NCBI GenBank assembly: GCA_027494115.1
Contig: JAOSJL010000001.1
Location: forward strand, 2,493,501 to 2,557,500
DNA length: 64,000 nt
From: Acidimicrobiia bacterium
Lineage (GTDB): Bacteria; Actinomycetota; Acidimicrobiia; IMCC26256; JAOSJL01
Direction: 5' to 3'
Both the position numbers and the translations under genes were made by a program. Position 1 is the stretch's first letter, and each line of letters opens with the position of its first letter. Under the pieces are notes generated by a model that ran no database searches, was not told the DNA's origin, and saw only the letters and a list, made by a program, of their open reading frames with translations. Below, piece by piece: positions 56,709 to 64,000 of the stretch.

Positions 56709-57974
56709 GTGGTCATGAACTCCTCTCTGTTACTACTTCGTGCTGTCGCCGCGCGGCGGACCGCCGCGACGCTTCTCGCGCTCGCGGTCGGCGCTGCTGT
56801 CGTCGTGCCGAGCGCCGCCGCTTTCGGGGCCGACCCCGAGCCCGAGGCCGAGGCCGAGGCCAAGCCTCCGGCTGACGAAGAGGCCCACCTCACGCCCGAA
56901 CAGCAGGCCGAGCTCGAAAAGCTCCCTGATGTGGCCACAGCGCGACGCCTGGTCGAATCCACGGTGGAGGGCGCCCTGGACGCCGCCGCCGATTACGAAG
57001 AGCTCGCCGCCGAGGTCCGCGAGGCACAAAAGGAGATCCGGGAGCACGAGGCCGAGATCCCCCGTCTCAAAGAAGAGATCCGCGTTCTCGAGGAATCCGT
57101 TCGGAGTCGGGCGGTCCAGGCCTACACCGGCCGTGACAACCAGACCGCCAGCATCCTCGACGCGAACAGCCTCGTCGAGGCCGCCCGCCGGGGAACCCTC
57201 ATCGACGCGGTCAACGAGCACGACCACGACGTCGCCCAGACCCTGTCGGACACCCGTGACCTCCTCGACGCCCGGCGTGCCCAGCTCGAGGAACAGCGCG
57301 CCGACCACGAGAAGCGGATGAAGGACCTCGTGAAGCTCCAATTGACCCTCGACGAGCGCATGGAGGAAGCCCAGGAGATGCTGCGGAAGTCCCAGGTCCT
57401 GGAGGTCTGGGAATCACTCCTGGAGAACCGTGAAGCCGACCTCGCCGACCCGGCCCCCGACGTCGGCGGCAAGGTCGTCGAACCGGACAACGAGTCGGTT
57501 CCCCAACCGGCCGGCTCCGGCGACGTCGATGCTCCCCCCTTCATCGCCGAGATGGAGCTGTGCCCGATCGACGCTCCCGTCTTCTTCACGAACGACTGGG
57601 GCAATGCCCGCTCGGGCGGACGGAAGCACAAGGGCACCGACGTCTTCGCCAAACGCCTCACCCCGAACGTCGCCGTCGCGGACGGCGTCGTCAGCGACGC
57701 CAGCGGTGGTCTCGGCGGCATCGCGGTCGACCTCGTCGGTGAGGACGGCACGCGCTACTACTACGCCCACCTCCAGAAGATCAATCCCGAGGCGTTGAAG
57801 AACGGCGGCAAGGTCGAGGTCGGCGACGTGATCGGCTGGACCGGCGACAGCGGCAACGCCAAGGGCGGCTCCACCCACACCCACTTCCAGCTGCACCCGA
57901 ACGACGGCGCCCCGACGAACCCGTACTTCAGCCTCTTCGTCGCCTGCCGCGACAACTTCGAGCTCCCCGGCTGA
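56709..57974 (+). CDS. Secreted M23-family peptidase with coiled coil
   Basis: A ~420-residue exported cell-wall peptidase. The signal peptide (LLLLRAVAARRTAATLLALA then VGAAVVVPSAAAFGA) is followed by an acidic linker, a long coiled coil (residues ~75-240: VREAQKEIREHEAEIPRLKE and similar heptads) and a C-terminal LytM/M23 domain. The Zn site is visible as KHKGTDVFA (H-x-x-x-D) and STHTHFQLHP (H-x-H), so catalysis is plausible. This arrangement is like the EnvC/NlpD-type or actinobacterial M23 proteins that remodel peptidoglycan. Start is GTG 56709 or ATG 56715. It is not in an obvious operon. Confidence 0.88.
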   Translation: MVMNSSLLLLRAVAARRTAATLLALAVGAAVVVPSAAAFGADPEPEAEAEAKPPADEEAHLTPEQQAELEKLPDVATARRLVESTVEGALDAAADYEELAAEVREAQKEIREHEAEIPRLKEEIRVLEESVRSRAVQAYTGRDNQTASILDANSLVEAARRGTLIDAVNEHDHDVAQTLSDTRDLLDARRAQLEEQRADHEKRMKDLVKLQLTLDERMEEAQEMLRKSQVLEVWESLLENREADLADPAPDVGGKVVEPDNESVPQPAGSGDVDAPPFIAEMELCPIDAPVFFTNDWGNARSGGRKHKGTDVFAKRLTPNVAVADGVVSDASGGLGGIAVDLVGEDGTRYYYAHLQKINPEALKNGGKVEVGDVIGWTGDSGNAKGGSTHTHFQLHPNDGAPTNPYFSLFVACRDNFELPG

Positions 57975-58053
57975 TCCATAGGAACCGAGCCACCTGTCCG
58001 TGGCACGATCACGTCCGCACGGGCATCCGGTGGGCGCACGGAACGGGGACTCG

Positions 58054-59691
58054 ATGAAGCGCTGGTGGCCACTGGTCGCGTTGGCGACTGCCCAATTCGT
58101 CATGGTCCTCGACCAGTCGGTCATGAACGTCTCGATCAGCAACCTGGTCGACGACTTCGACACGACCGTCACGACGATCCAGGCGGTGATCACCCTCTAC
58201 TGCCTGGTGATGGCCATGTTCATGCTCACCGGCGGCAAGATCGGCGACATCATCGGCCGACGCCGGGCCTTCGTGGTGGGCCTCGTCATCTACGGGTGCG
58301 GATCAGCCCTGACCGCCGTCGCGCCGTCGGTCGGTGTGCTGGCGCTCGGATGGTCGATTCTCGAGGGCCTCGGCGCGGCGCTGGTCCTCCCGGCGCTGGC
58401 TGCCCTCATCGCGGGCAACTTCGAGGGGCGCGAGCGCAAGGTCGCCTACGCCGTGATCGGTGGCGTGGCGGGCGCGGGGATCGCCGTCGGCCCCATCGTC
58501 GGTGGGTGGGCGACAACCACGTTGACCTGGCGGGTGGTGTTCGTGGGCGAGGTCTTCCTCGTGGTGTTCATCCTCGCCATGACCCGCCTCGTGAACGATT
58601 CGGCCCGCACCGGTCGCGCACCCCGTCTCGACGGCGTGGGAACCTTCCTGTCAGCGACCGGGCTCGGTGCGATCGTGCTGGGAACTCTGCAGTCGAGCAC
58701 GTGGGGATGGGTCAAGCCGAAGGACTCGCCGGCCGAGCCGTTCGGATTCGCGCTGACGCTCTTCGTGATCGGCGCCGGTGCCGGTTTGCTCTGGGGATTC
58801 GTACGCTGGCAGCGACACAGGGAGGCGACGGGAACCGACCCACTGGTGCACTTCGATCTCCTGAAGATCCCGCCGCTGCGGTCGGGCCTGATCGGCCTCT
58901 TCACCCAGAACCTCATCCTGATGGGTGTCTTCTTCACCATTCCTCTCTACCTCCAACTCGTGCTCGGCTTCGACGCCCTCGAGACAGGCCTCCGGATGCT
59001 TCCCGTGTCGATCACGATGTTCCTCGCCTCGGCCGTCGGCTCTCGTCTCTCGAATCGCTTCCCCGTGCGCTCCCTGGTCAGAACCGGGCTGTGGACCACC
59101 GTCGCGGGCGCTCTCGCCCTGCTCACGACCGTCCAGCCGGATCTGGCCGACGTGGGCTTCGCCGTGTCGATGGCCGTGCTCGGTGTCGGGATGGGCCTCA
59201 TCGTCTCCCAGCTCGGCAACGTGGTGCAGTCGTCGGTCGATGTTTCGGGTCGGGGTGAGGCCGGCGGCCTCCAGTACACCGGGCAACAGCTCGGTTCATC
59301 GCTCGGGATCGCGCTGATCGGTGCGATCGTGCTGGCCGGACTGACCGGAGCCTTCGTGTCGAATGTCGAATCCGACGATCGCATCAGTGAGGAAGTCTCG
59401 GCCCAGGTGAGTGTCGCCGTCGGCCCCGGCGTCGACTTCGTCGCCGCCGACCAGATCGTCGAAGCCGCCCAGGAGGCCGGCCTCGACGACACCACCAGCC
59501 GGGCGATCGCCGACAACTACGAGGAAGCGCAACTCCAGTCCCTCAAGGCCGGACTGCTCGCGGCGGCCTTCCTGGCTTTCGTGTCCCTCGCGTTCACGCG
59601 CGACCTCCCCCACGGAGAGACAGCGTCCGGCGCGCTTCGCGACGAGGAGGCCTCTGCCGACGGGAAGGACGACGAGAACGTCGACGCGTGA
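58054..59691 (+). CDS. MFS exporter, DHA2 (14-helix) drug:H+ antiporter family
   Basis: A 545-residue transporter with about 14 helices. Motifs typical of EmrB/QacA exporters include FVMVLDQSVMNVSISNLVDD, GGKIGDIIGRRRAFVVGLVI, GIAVGPIVGGWATTTLTWRV and ALGWSILEGLGAALVLPALA. C-terminal helices are separated by an acidic loop (SNVESDDRISEEVSAQVSVA). I choose the ATG at 58054 over the track start at 58000, because it starts directly before the first helix. It probably exports toxic compounds; the substrate is unknown. No regulator is adjacent. Confidence 0.87.
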   Translation: MKRWWPLVALATAQFVMVLDQSVMNVSISNLVDDFDTTVTTIQAVITLYCLVMAMFMLTGGKIGDIIGRRRAFVVGLVIYGCGSALTAVAPSVGVLALGWSILEGLGAALVLPALAALIAGNFEGRERKVAYAVIGGVAGAGIAVGPIVGGWATTTLTWRVVFVGEVFLVVFILAMTRLVNDSARTGRAPRLDGVGTFLSATGLGAIVLGTLQSSTWGWVKPKDSPAEPFGFALTLFVIGAGAGLLWGFVRWQRHREATGTDPLVHFDLLKIPPLRSGLIGLFTQNLILMGVFFTIPLYLQLVLGFDALETGLRMLPVSITMFLASAVGSRLSNRFPVRSLVRTGLWTTVAGALALLTTVQPDLADVGFAVSMAVLGVGMGLIVSQLGNVVQSSVDVSGRGEAGGLQYTGQQLGSSLGIALIGAIVLAGLTGAFVSNVESDDRISEEVSAQVSVAVGPGVDFVAADQIVEAAQEAGLDDTTSRAIADNYEEAQLQSLKAGLLAAAFLAFVSLAFTRDLPHGETASGALRDEEASADGKDDENVDA

Positions 59692-59741
59692 CGGGGAGGG
59701 CTCCTCGGGCTACCGCGCCCCCGATCCTGACGGAATGCTCG

Positions 59742-59824
59742 TGCCCGGGGTGGGAATCGAACCCACATGTTCTTGCGAACAGCGGATTTTGAGTCCGCCG
59801 CGTCTGCCGTTCCGCCACCCGGGC
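59742..59824 (-). tRNA. tRNA-Leu, anticodon CAA
   Basis: The minus strand folds as an 83-nt class II tRNA: acceptor GCCCGGG/CCCGGGC with discriminator A; D arm with GGAACGGCAGACGC; anticodon arm GCGGACTCAAAATCCGC with CAA in the loop; long variable arm TGTTCGCAAGAACA; T arm TGTGGGTTCGATTCCCACC. No CCA is encoded. Anticodon and variable arm identify leucine. Confidence 0.95.
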
Positions 59825-59832
59825 CGGGTGCG

Positions 59833-59838
59833 ATCGTA
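59833..59838 (-). promoter_or_regulatory. Candidate -10 box for tRNA-Leu(CAA)
   Basis: Minus strand TACGAT, 9 bases upstream of the mature 5' end of the tRNA. It lies only 4 bases from the plus-strand -10-like box TACAAT at 59843-59848, giving a very compact divergent pair. Confidence 0.45.
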
Positions 59839-59842
59839 CCGA

Positions 59843-59848
59843 TACAAT
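59843..59848 (+). promoter_or_regulatory. Candidate -10 box for a leaderless gene
   Basis: Plus strand TACAAT ends 9 bases before the GTG at 59857. Transcription starting about 7-9 bases after the -10 would begin on or next to the start codon, so the mRNA would be leaderless, a common pattern in actinobacteria. No Shine-Dalgarno-like sequence precedes the GTG. Confidence 0.45.
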
Positions 59849-59856
59849 GCCCGGTC

Positions 59857-59988
59857 GTGGCCACGAAACGTCGCACGTCCCGCTTCGTCCTGCTTGCGCT
59901 GGCCGCCACGGCCGTGGTCTTCGCTTTCGAAGGGCGCCGCCGGGCCCTCGAGGCGAACGGTGACCCCGCTCAGGAGCGGCTCGGATGA
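59857..59988 (+). CDS. Tiny single-helix membrane protein
   Basis: A 43-residue peptide from GTG 59857: basic start (KRRTSR), one membrane helix (FVLLALAATAVVFAF), then a charged tail (EGRRRALEANGDPAQERLG). The 3' end overlaps the next small gene (ATGA). A hydrophobic core with basic flanks and coupling to another small membrane protein support it as real. The alternative start at 59767 would lie within the tRNA gene and is rejected. The function is unknown. Confidence 0.55.
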   Translation: MATKRRTSRFVLLALAATAVVFAFEGRRRALEANGDPAQERLG

Positions 59989-60254
59989 CCAACTTCCTCG
60001 TCGGCCTGGTGGTCGGGCTCTCCCTCGCGACGATGGTCGTGATCATCTGGGCTCCGTGGCGCACGGTGCGCGACGAACCGCCCCTCGATGAGAACGTGGA
60101 GAGTCGCATCATGCTCGGAGAGGATCCCGAAAGGATCGCCCGCGACCTCGAGGCCTCCCGGGCACGTCAGCGCACCGAGAAGGACTGGGACACCGAGCAG
60201 CTCGAGGCTCTGCGCGAGCTCGACGAGCCCGGATCCGCGCCGGAATCGGGCTAA
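59985..60254 (+). CDS. Small membrane protein with charged C-terminal tail
   Basis: An 89-residue protein. It has one N-terminal membrane helix (FLVGLVVGLSLATMVVIIWA), then a charged cytoplasmic helix-rich tail (IMLGEDPERIARDLEASRAR and EKDWDTEQLEALRELDEPGS). The start ATG at 59985 overlaps the upstream TGA. It ends with TAA at 60252-60254, overlapping the fabZ stop on the opposite strand (60251-60253). I recognise no family. It may form a pair with the 43-residue protein upstream. Confidence 0.6.
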   Translation: MTNFLVGLVVGLSLATMVVIIWAPWRTVRDEPPLDENVESRIMLGEDPERIARDLEASRARQRTEKDWDTEQLEALRELDEPGSAPESG

Positions 60255-60717
60255 GAGCCTCCTGCCTCGGGGCTCGCCGCTGCGTCTGCCGTCGAGTCGG
60301 ACGGCGCGATCACGAACAGAATCCTCGCCGAACACGCGGTGCTCCCGTCCACCGTGGCGAGCCCGACACCGCGTCCTCCGCGAGCGCTGAGTCGTTCGAG
60401 CGTCACGTCGAGGACGAGCTCGTCACCGGGGCGCACGATTCTGCGAAACGCGCCTTCTCGACCCCTCCGAACAGGAGAAATGAACCGGCGTAGCGTTCGT
60501 CGGCCAGAACTCCGACTGCGCCCGCCTGAGCCAACGCCTCGAGCTGGAGCACACCCGGAAAGACCGGATTCCCCGGGAAGTGACCGGCAAGTGACTCCTC
60601 GTCGCCACGAACCCGGTACCGCGCGCGAACCGACACGCCCGGGACGACCTCGTCGACGGAGTCGACGAATCGAAACGGCGGGCGGTGCGGCAGCAGGGAC
60701 ACGACGTCATCGGCCAT
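60251..60717 (-). CDS. fabZ: 3-hydroxyacyl-ACP dehydratase FabZ (frame broken near 60447)
   Basis: The hot-dog-fold dehydratase of type II fatty acid synthesis, which converts 3-hydroxyacyl-ACP to trans-2-enoyl-ACP. Motifs: SLLPHRPPFRFVDSVDEVVP and LAGHFPGNPVFPGVLQLEAL, holding the catalytic His and Glu, then FLLFGGVEKARFR. One base is missing near 60445 (TTTCGCAGA should be TTCCGCAGA); adding it gives ARFRRIVRPGDELVLDVTLE and the C-terminal part in ORF 60251..60436. Corrected length is ~155 residues. Start ATG at 60717, divergent from fabD with a 63-base spacer. Confidence 0.88.
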
Positions 60718-60780
60718 CCGGCCATGTAACCCGCGATGTCGCACTACGGTCGAACGCTGATGTCGGAAGGCGGAGGCGAC

Positions 60781-61698
60781 GTGGGCACCGCAGTGATCTT
60801 TCCGGGTCAGGGCACCCAGGAGCCTGGAATGGCCGCACCGTGGGTCGACGATCCCGCCTGGGAGGTCGTCGAGCGCGCCGAACAGGCACTGGCAGAGCCT
60901 CTGGCTCCCCTCGTTCTGGCGGACGAAGCCTCTCTCACCCGAACGCGCGACGCGCAGTTGGCGGTGCTGGTGACGTCCCTCATCTGCTGGGAAGCCGTCC
61001 GCACCCGTTGTGCGGTCGATCCCACGGCATTTGCGGGACACAGTCTCGGACAGGTCACAGCACTGATCGCCTCGGGAGCGGTCGACTTCGAGAGTGGCGT
61101 GCAATTCGCCGCTCGACGGGCCGAGCTGACCCAGGAAGCCGCCGACCGGCATCCCGGTCGGATGATCGCCTGCATCGGTGCGGACATCGACCAGGCAGAG
61201 GAGGCCTGCGGCGCCGCGCCCGAAGCCTGCTGGATCGCGAACGACAACGCACCCGGCCAGATCGTGCTCGCCGGGACACCCGAGGGTATAGACGCGGCCA
61301 CCGACGTCGCCCGCGATGTCGGCATACGTCGGGTGCTACCACTCGACGTGGGTGGCGCCTTTCACACTCCCCTCATGAACGATGCGAGTGAAGCACTCAG
61401 CGCCGAGTTGTCGGAGGTCTCCTTCGGAACCGGGAGCGCTCCGGTCGTCTCGAACGAAGACGCCGAGGTCTACAACGACGCCGACGGGTGGCGTGACCGG
61501 CTGGCACACCACGTCGTGCGGCCGGTGCGTTGGCGCGCTGTGATGGAGACGCTCGTCTCGCTCGGCGCTGATCCGTGGTGGGAGATCGGCCACGGATCCA
61601 TGCTCGCCGGTCTGGCCAAGCGCGGGGCCAGCGGCGTGACGGTGAGGGGCGTCGCCACGCCCTCCGATCTCGACGACCTCAGGTCCGTTCGCTCCTGA
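60781..61698 (+). CDS. fabD: Malonyl-CoA:ACP transacylase FabD
   Basis: A ~305-residue enzyme loading malonyl groups on acyl carrier protein. It opens GTAVIFPGQGTQEPGM and has the active-site Ser in FAGHSLGQVTALIASGAVDF, plus the substrate-Arg and His-site regions (QFAARRAELTQEAADRHPGR, GGAFHTPLMNDASEALS). The track starts at 60736; I choose GTG 60781, preceded by GGAGG (4 bases), because FabD proteins normally begin just before FPGQG. It leads the fabD-fabG-acpP-fabF operon. fabH is not present in the sequence available. Confidence 0.92.
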   Translation: MGTAVIFPGQGTQEPGMAAPWVDDPAWEVVERAEQALAEPLAPLVLADEASLTRTRDAQLAVLVTSLICWEAVRTRCAVDPTAFAGHSLGQVTALIASGAVDFESGVQFAARRAELTQEAADRHPGRMIACIGADIDQAEEACGAAPEACWIANDNAPGQIVLAGTPEGIDAATDVARDVGIRRVLPLDVGGAFHTPLMNDASEALSAELSEVSFGTGSAPVVSNEDAEVYNDADGWRDRLAHHVVRPVRWRAVMETLVSLGADPWWEIGHGSMLAGLAKRGASGVTVRGVATPSDLDDLRSVRS

Positions 61699-61789
61699 CG
61701 AACGCCGATACCCCGTGGTGGGCTCCGCTGAAATGACACTCGAGCGTGCCGGTGTGCAAACCTCGGACCGTGATCAGCTGGGGTCGGCC

Positions 61790-62530
61790 GTGACACGCGT
61801 GGCGCTCGTGACGGGCGGATCGCGGGGAATCGGGCGCGCCACGACGATCGCCCTGGCCGCGGTGGGGCACCGGGTGGCCGTGCTGTACGCCAGCGACGAC
61901 GACGCCGCCACGGCCACCGTCGACACTGTGTCGGCGGAGGGAGGTTCTGCCACAGCCATCCGAGCGGACATCGCAGACACCGACGCTGTCAACGACGCGT
62001 TCGCGAGCATCGAAGAGAAGTGGGGACCGGTCGAGATCCTCGTGAACAGCGCCGGAATCACCCGCGACAGGCTTCTCGCCCGGATGACCGACGAACAGTG
62101 GGACGCCGTCATCTCCACGAACCTCACCGGAGCGTTCCACACGACACGACGGGCCATCCGCCCGATGATGAAGGCACGCTTCGGGCGCATCGTGAACGTC
62201 TCGTCGGTCGGTGGACACCTGGGCGGATCCGGCCAGGCCAACTACTCCGCGGCCAAGGCCGGCCTCCTCGGACTCTCGCGCTCGGTGGCGCGGGAACTCG
62301 CGAGCCGTGGCATCACTTGTAACGTGGTCGCACCCGGACCCATCGACACCGACATGACAGCCGACATGCCGGCCGAATGGCGCGCAGGCGCCGAATCGGC
62401 TGTGCCGGTCGGACGTTTCGGAACTGCCGAAGAAGTCGCCGCCGCGATCACGTATCTCTGTGGCGACGACGCCGGCTATGTGACCGGAGCACTGCTCCCG
62501 GTGGACGGTGGGCTCGGCATGGGTCACTGA
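61790..62530 (+). CDS. fabG: 3-oxoacyl-ACP reductase FabG
   Basis: A 246-residue NADPH-dependent SDR reducing 3-oxoacyl-ACP. Motifs: VALVTGGSRGIGRATTIALA (NADP loop), ILVNSAGITRDRLLARMTDE (NSAG form of the SDR NNAG box), GRIVNVSSVGGHLGGSGQAN then YSAAKAGLLGLSRSVARELA (catalytic Ser/Tyr/Lys) and VVAPGPIDTDMTADMPAEWR. The track starts at 61715 with a longer N-terminus; GTG 61790 gives the standard length of the family. It lies between fabD and acpP, so fatty acid synthesis is the likely role rather than PHB synthesis. Confidence 0.93.
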   Translation: MTRVALVTGGSRGIGRATTIALAAVGHRVAVLYASDDDAATATVDTVSAEGGSATAIRADIADTDAVNDAFASIEEKWGPVEILVNSAGITRDRLLARMTDEQWDAVISTNLTGAFHTTRRAIRPMMKARFGRIVNVSSVGGHLGGSGQANYSAAKAGLLGLSRSVARELASRGITCNVVAPGPIDTDMTADMPAEWRAGAESAVPVGRFGTAEEVAAAITYLCGDDAGYVTGALLPVDGGLGMGH

Positions 62531-62585
62531 ACAGCGACCTCCTCGAACACCCAACCCCCAAACAACACAGAGAAGGCGAGAATCC

Positions 62586-62837
62586 ATGGAACGCGATCAA
62601 GCACTCGGCGCCATCCGCAACGTGGCGGTGGAGGTCCTCAGCGTCGATCCCGACGACGTGGTCGACGCCGCCCGGTTCAAAGAAGACCTCGACGCCGACA
62701 GCCTCGACCTCGTGGAACTCGTGATGGGCCTCGAGGAGCAGTTCGACATCTCGGTTCCCGAAGAGGATCTCGAGGGCGTCGACACGATCGGACAGGCCGT
62801 CGATCTCGTCGTCAAGAAGGTCAACGCCCAGGCATGA
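62586..62837 (+). CDS. acpP: Acyl carrier protein
   Basis: An 83-residue acidic four-helix carrier that holds the growing acyl chain through a 4'-phosphopantetheine on Ser. The site is KEDLDADSLDLVELVMGLEE (DADSL replaces the usual DSLDL spacing but keeps D-S-L). The rest (FDISVPEEDLEGVDTIGQAV) matches ACP. Start ATG at 62586 follows GAAGGCGAGA. Its TGA overlaps the ATG of fabF (ATGA), so the two are translationally coupled. Confidence 0.95.
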   Translation: MERDQALGAIRNVAVEVLSVDPDDVVDAARFKEDLDADSLDLVELVMGLEEQFDISVPEEDLEGVDTIGQAVDLVVKKVNAQA

Positions 62838-64000
62838 CCGCTGCCGTCGACCACCGGGGACGCGCCCGGGTCGTCGTCACCGGCCTCGGCGTGAAGACGC
62901 CCGCAGGCTGTGATCTCGACACGTTCTGGTCGACGGTTCTGGACGGCCACTCAACGGCCGCTCATCTCACGCTGCTCGACCCGGACCCGCTTCCGGTTCA
63001 GTTCGGCTGCGAGTCGACCGATTTCGACGTGTCGGGATACCTCGGGCCCAAACAGGCCCGACGCCTCGACCGCGTGACACACCTGGCGTGGGCGGCTGCA
63101 TCGGACGCGTACGAGCACGCGGGGAACCCCGACGGTGATCCTGCGCGCGCCGCAATCGTCGTCGGCAGCGGAGTCGGCGGTCTGCAATCCGTCGAGGAGC
63201 AGATCGCCGTGTACGCCGACAAGGGCGCCTCGAGGGTGAGCCCGTTCCTGGTCCCGATGATGATGATCAATGCCTCCGCCGGCGAGATCGGAATGCAACT
63301 CGGATGGACCGGGCCGACGTTCGTGGTCGCCACCGCGTGTGCAGCGTCGACGAACGCCATCGGGGAGGCCGCCCGACTGATCCGTGACGGAACAGCGGAC
63401 ATGGTCATCGCTGCGGGCACTGAGAGTTGTATGACGCCGACCGCGATTTCCGCCTTTTCCCGCATGGGAGCTCTCAGCACGCGTCACGACGACCCGGCCT
63501 CCGCGTCGCGTCCGTTCGACGCTGGACGCGATGGGTTCGTCATGGGAGAGGGCGCCGCTGCACTGGTACTCGAACGCGCCGACCGAGCCGTTGAACGCGG
63601 CGCCGATGTCCTCGCCGAGGTGGCCGGCTACGGCCGCACCGCCGATGCCCACCACATCACGGCGCCGGCGCCCGGTGGCGCCGGTGCGGTGTCCTGCATG
63701 CGCGCCGCACTCGACGATGCGGGCCTGGAGCCCGGAGCCATCGCCCACATCAACGCCCACGGCACCTCGACCACCTTGAACGACGCCGCCGAGTCGGCGG
63801 CGATCATCACGGTGTTCGGCGACGCTGCTCCCCCCGTGACCTCGACGAAGGGTGTCTTCGGCCACATGATCGGCGCCGGTGGCGCCGCTGAGGCCGTGGC
63901 ATCCATTCTCGCCATGCGAGCAGGAACCGTGCCGCCGACCGCCAACCTCGAGCAGGTCGGTGACGACATCGCCGTCGACATCGTGGCCGGTGAACCGCGG
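62834..64000 (+). CDS. fabF: 3-oxoacyl-ACP synthase II FabF (cut by the window end)
   Basis: The chain-extending condensing enzyme of type II fatty acid synthesis. About 388 residues are visible (the full protein is usually ~410). Motifs: VVVTGLGVKTPAGCDLDTFW, PTFVVATACAASTNAIGEAA with the catalytic Cys, INAHGTSTTLNDAAESAAII and TSTKGVFGHMIGAGGAAEAV with the two catalytic His. It starts at ATG 62834 inside the acpP stop (ATGA) and is absent from the ORF track because it runs off the window. Its frame is intact up to position 64000. Confidence 0.95.
   Translation, partial: MTAAVDHRGRARVVVTGLGVKTPAGCDLDTFWSTVLDGHSTAAHLTLLDPDPLPVQFGCESTDFDVSGYLGPKQARRLDRVTHLAWAAASDAYEHAGNPDGDPARAAIVVGSGVGGLQSVEEQIAVYADKGASRVSPFLVPMMMINASAGEIGMQLGWTGPTFVVATACAASTNAIGEAARLIRDGTADMVIAAGTESCMTPTAISAFSRMGALSTRHDDPASASRPFDAGRDGFVMGEGAAALVLERADRAVERGADVLAEVAGYGRTADAHHITAPAPGGAGAVSCMRAALDDAGLEPGAIAHINAHGTSTTLNDAAESAAIITVFGDAAPPVTSTKGVFGHMIGAGGAAEAVASILAMRAGTVPPTANLEQVGDDIAVDIVAGEPR

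Overview
The window is high-GC DNA with dense, short-spaced genes, many GTG/TTG starts and strong actinobacterial synteny. The block uvrA-uvrB-coaE ... rpsA-polA-ANTAR regulator matches the Mycobacterium tuberculosis uvrA/uvrB/coaE/rpsA/polA/Rv1626 neighbourhood, and uvrC-rapZ-yvcK ... gap-pgk-tpiA-secG matches its uvrC-to-secG neighbourhood. I infer a free-living actinobacterium, perhaps from a deep-branching class such as Acidimicrobiia. The class is a guess, because no rRNA gene is present.

Layout. 1-6 kb: small accessory genes, an MMPL transporter with a divergent TetR regulator, a cupin, a DUF4190 protein, tRNA-Leu(GAG) and a lipoprotein. 6-8 kb: an orphan peptide-binding lipoprotein. 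7.9-15.2 kb (minus): secG, tpiA, pgk, gap, yvcK, rapZ, uvrC, without the whiA usually found there. 15.3-16.4 kb: nadA behind a structured leader. 16.5-28.3 kb: a cell-surface glycan locus with a flippase, three glycosyltransferases, two methyltransferases, a membrane nucleotide-sugar dehydratase, a DegT aminotransferase, a PglC-like phosphoglycosyltransferase and a polytopic membrane protein. Its minus-strand part follows uvrB-uvrA with almost no gaps. 28.3-33.9 kb: uvrA, uvrB, coaE. 34-47.6 kb: an island with a two-component system, a Flp pilin and a Tad/Flp pilus machine (cpaB, cpaE, cpaF, tadB, tadC, a TadE-like pseudopilin and a very large TadG-like protein), inserted between coaE and rpsA. 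47.7-54 kb: rpsA, a methyltransferase, polA, an ANTAR response regulator and a coiled-coil protein. 54-60 kb: an SDR, an ABC1/UbiB kinase-like protein, an M23 peptidase, an MFS exporter, tRNA-Leu(CAA) and two tiny membrane proteins. 60.2-64 kb: type II fatty-acid synthesis genes (fabZ divergent from fabD-fabG-acpP-fabF), cut by the window end.

A pervasive property is single-base frame breaks in about sixteen otherwise well-conserved genes, including essential ones (gap, pgk, uvrB, uvrC, rpsA, nadA, fabZ). Most lie in short C or G runs. They look like assembly or sequencing indels rather than pseudogenes, so I annotate each as one gene spanning the break. This also explains misleading long entries in the ORF track, such as the 1667-aa 'uvrB-uvrA fusion'.

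The most unusual content is the Tad island inside a housekeeping block, its 917-aa TadG-like protein carrying a HELGH motif, the missing whiA, and the glycan cluster attached to the excision-repair genes.
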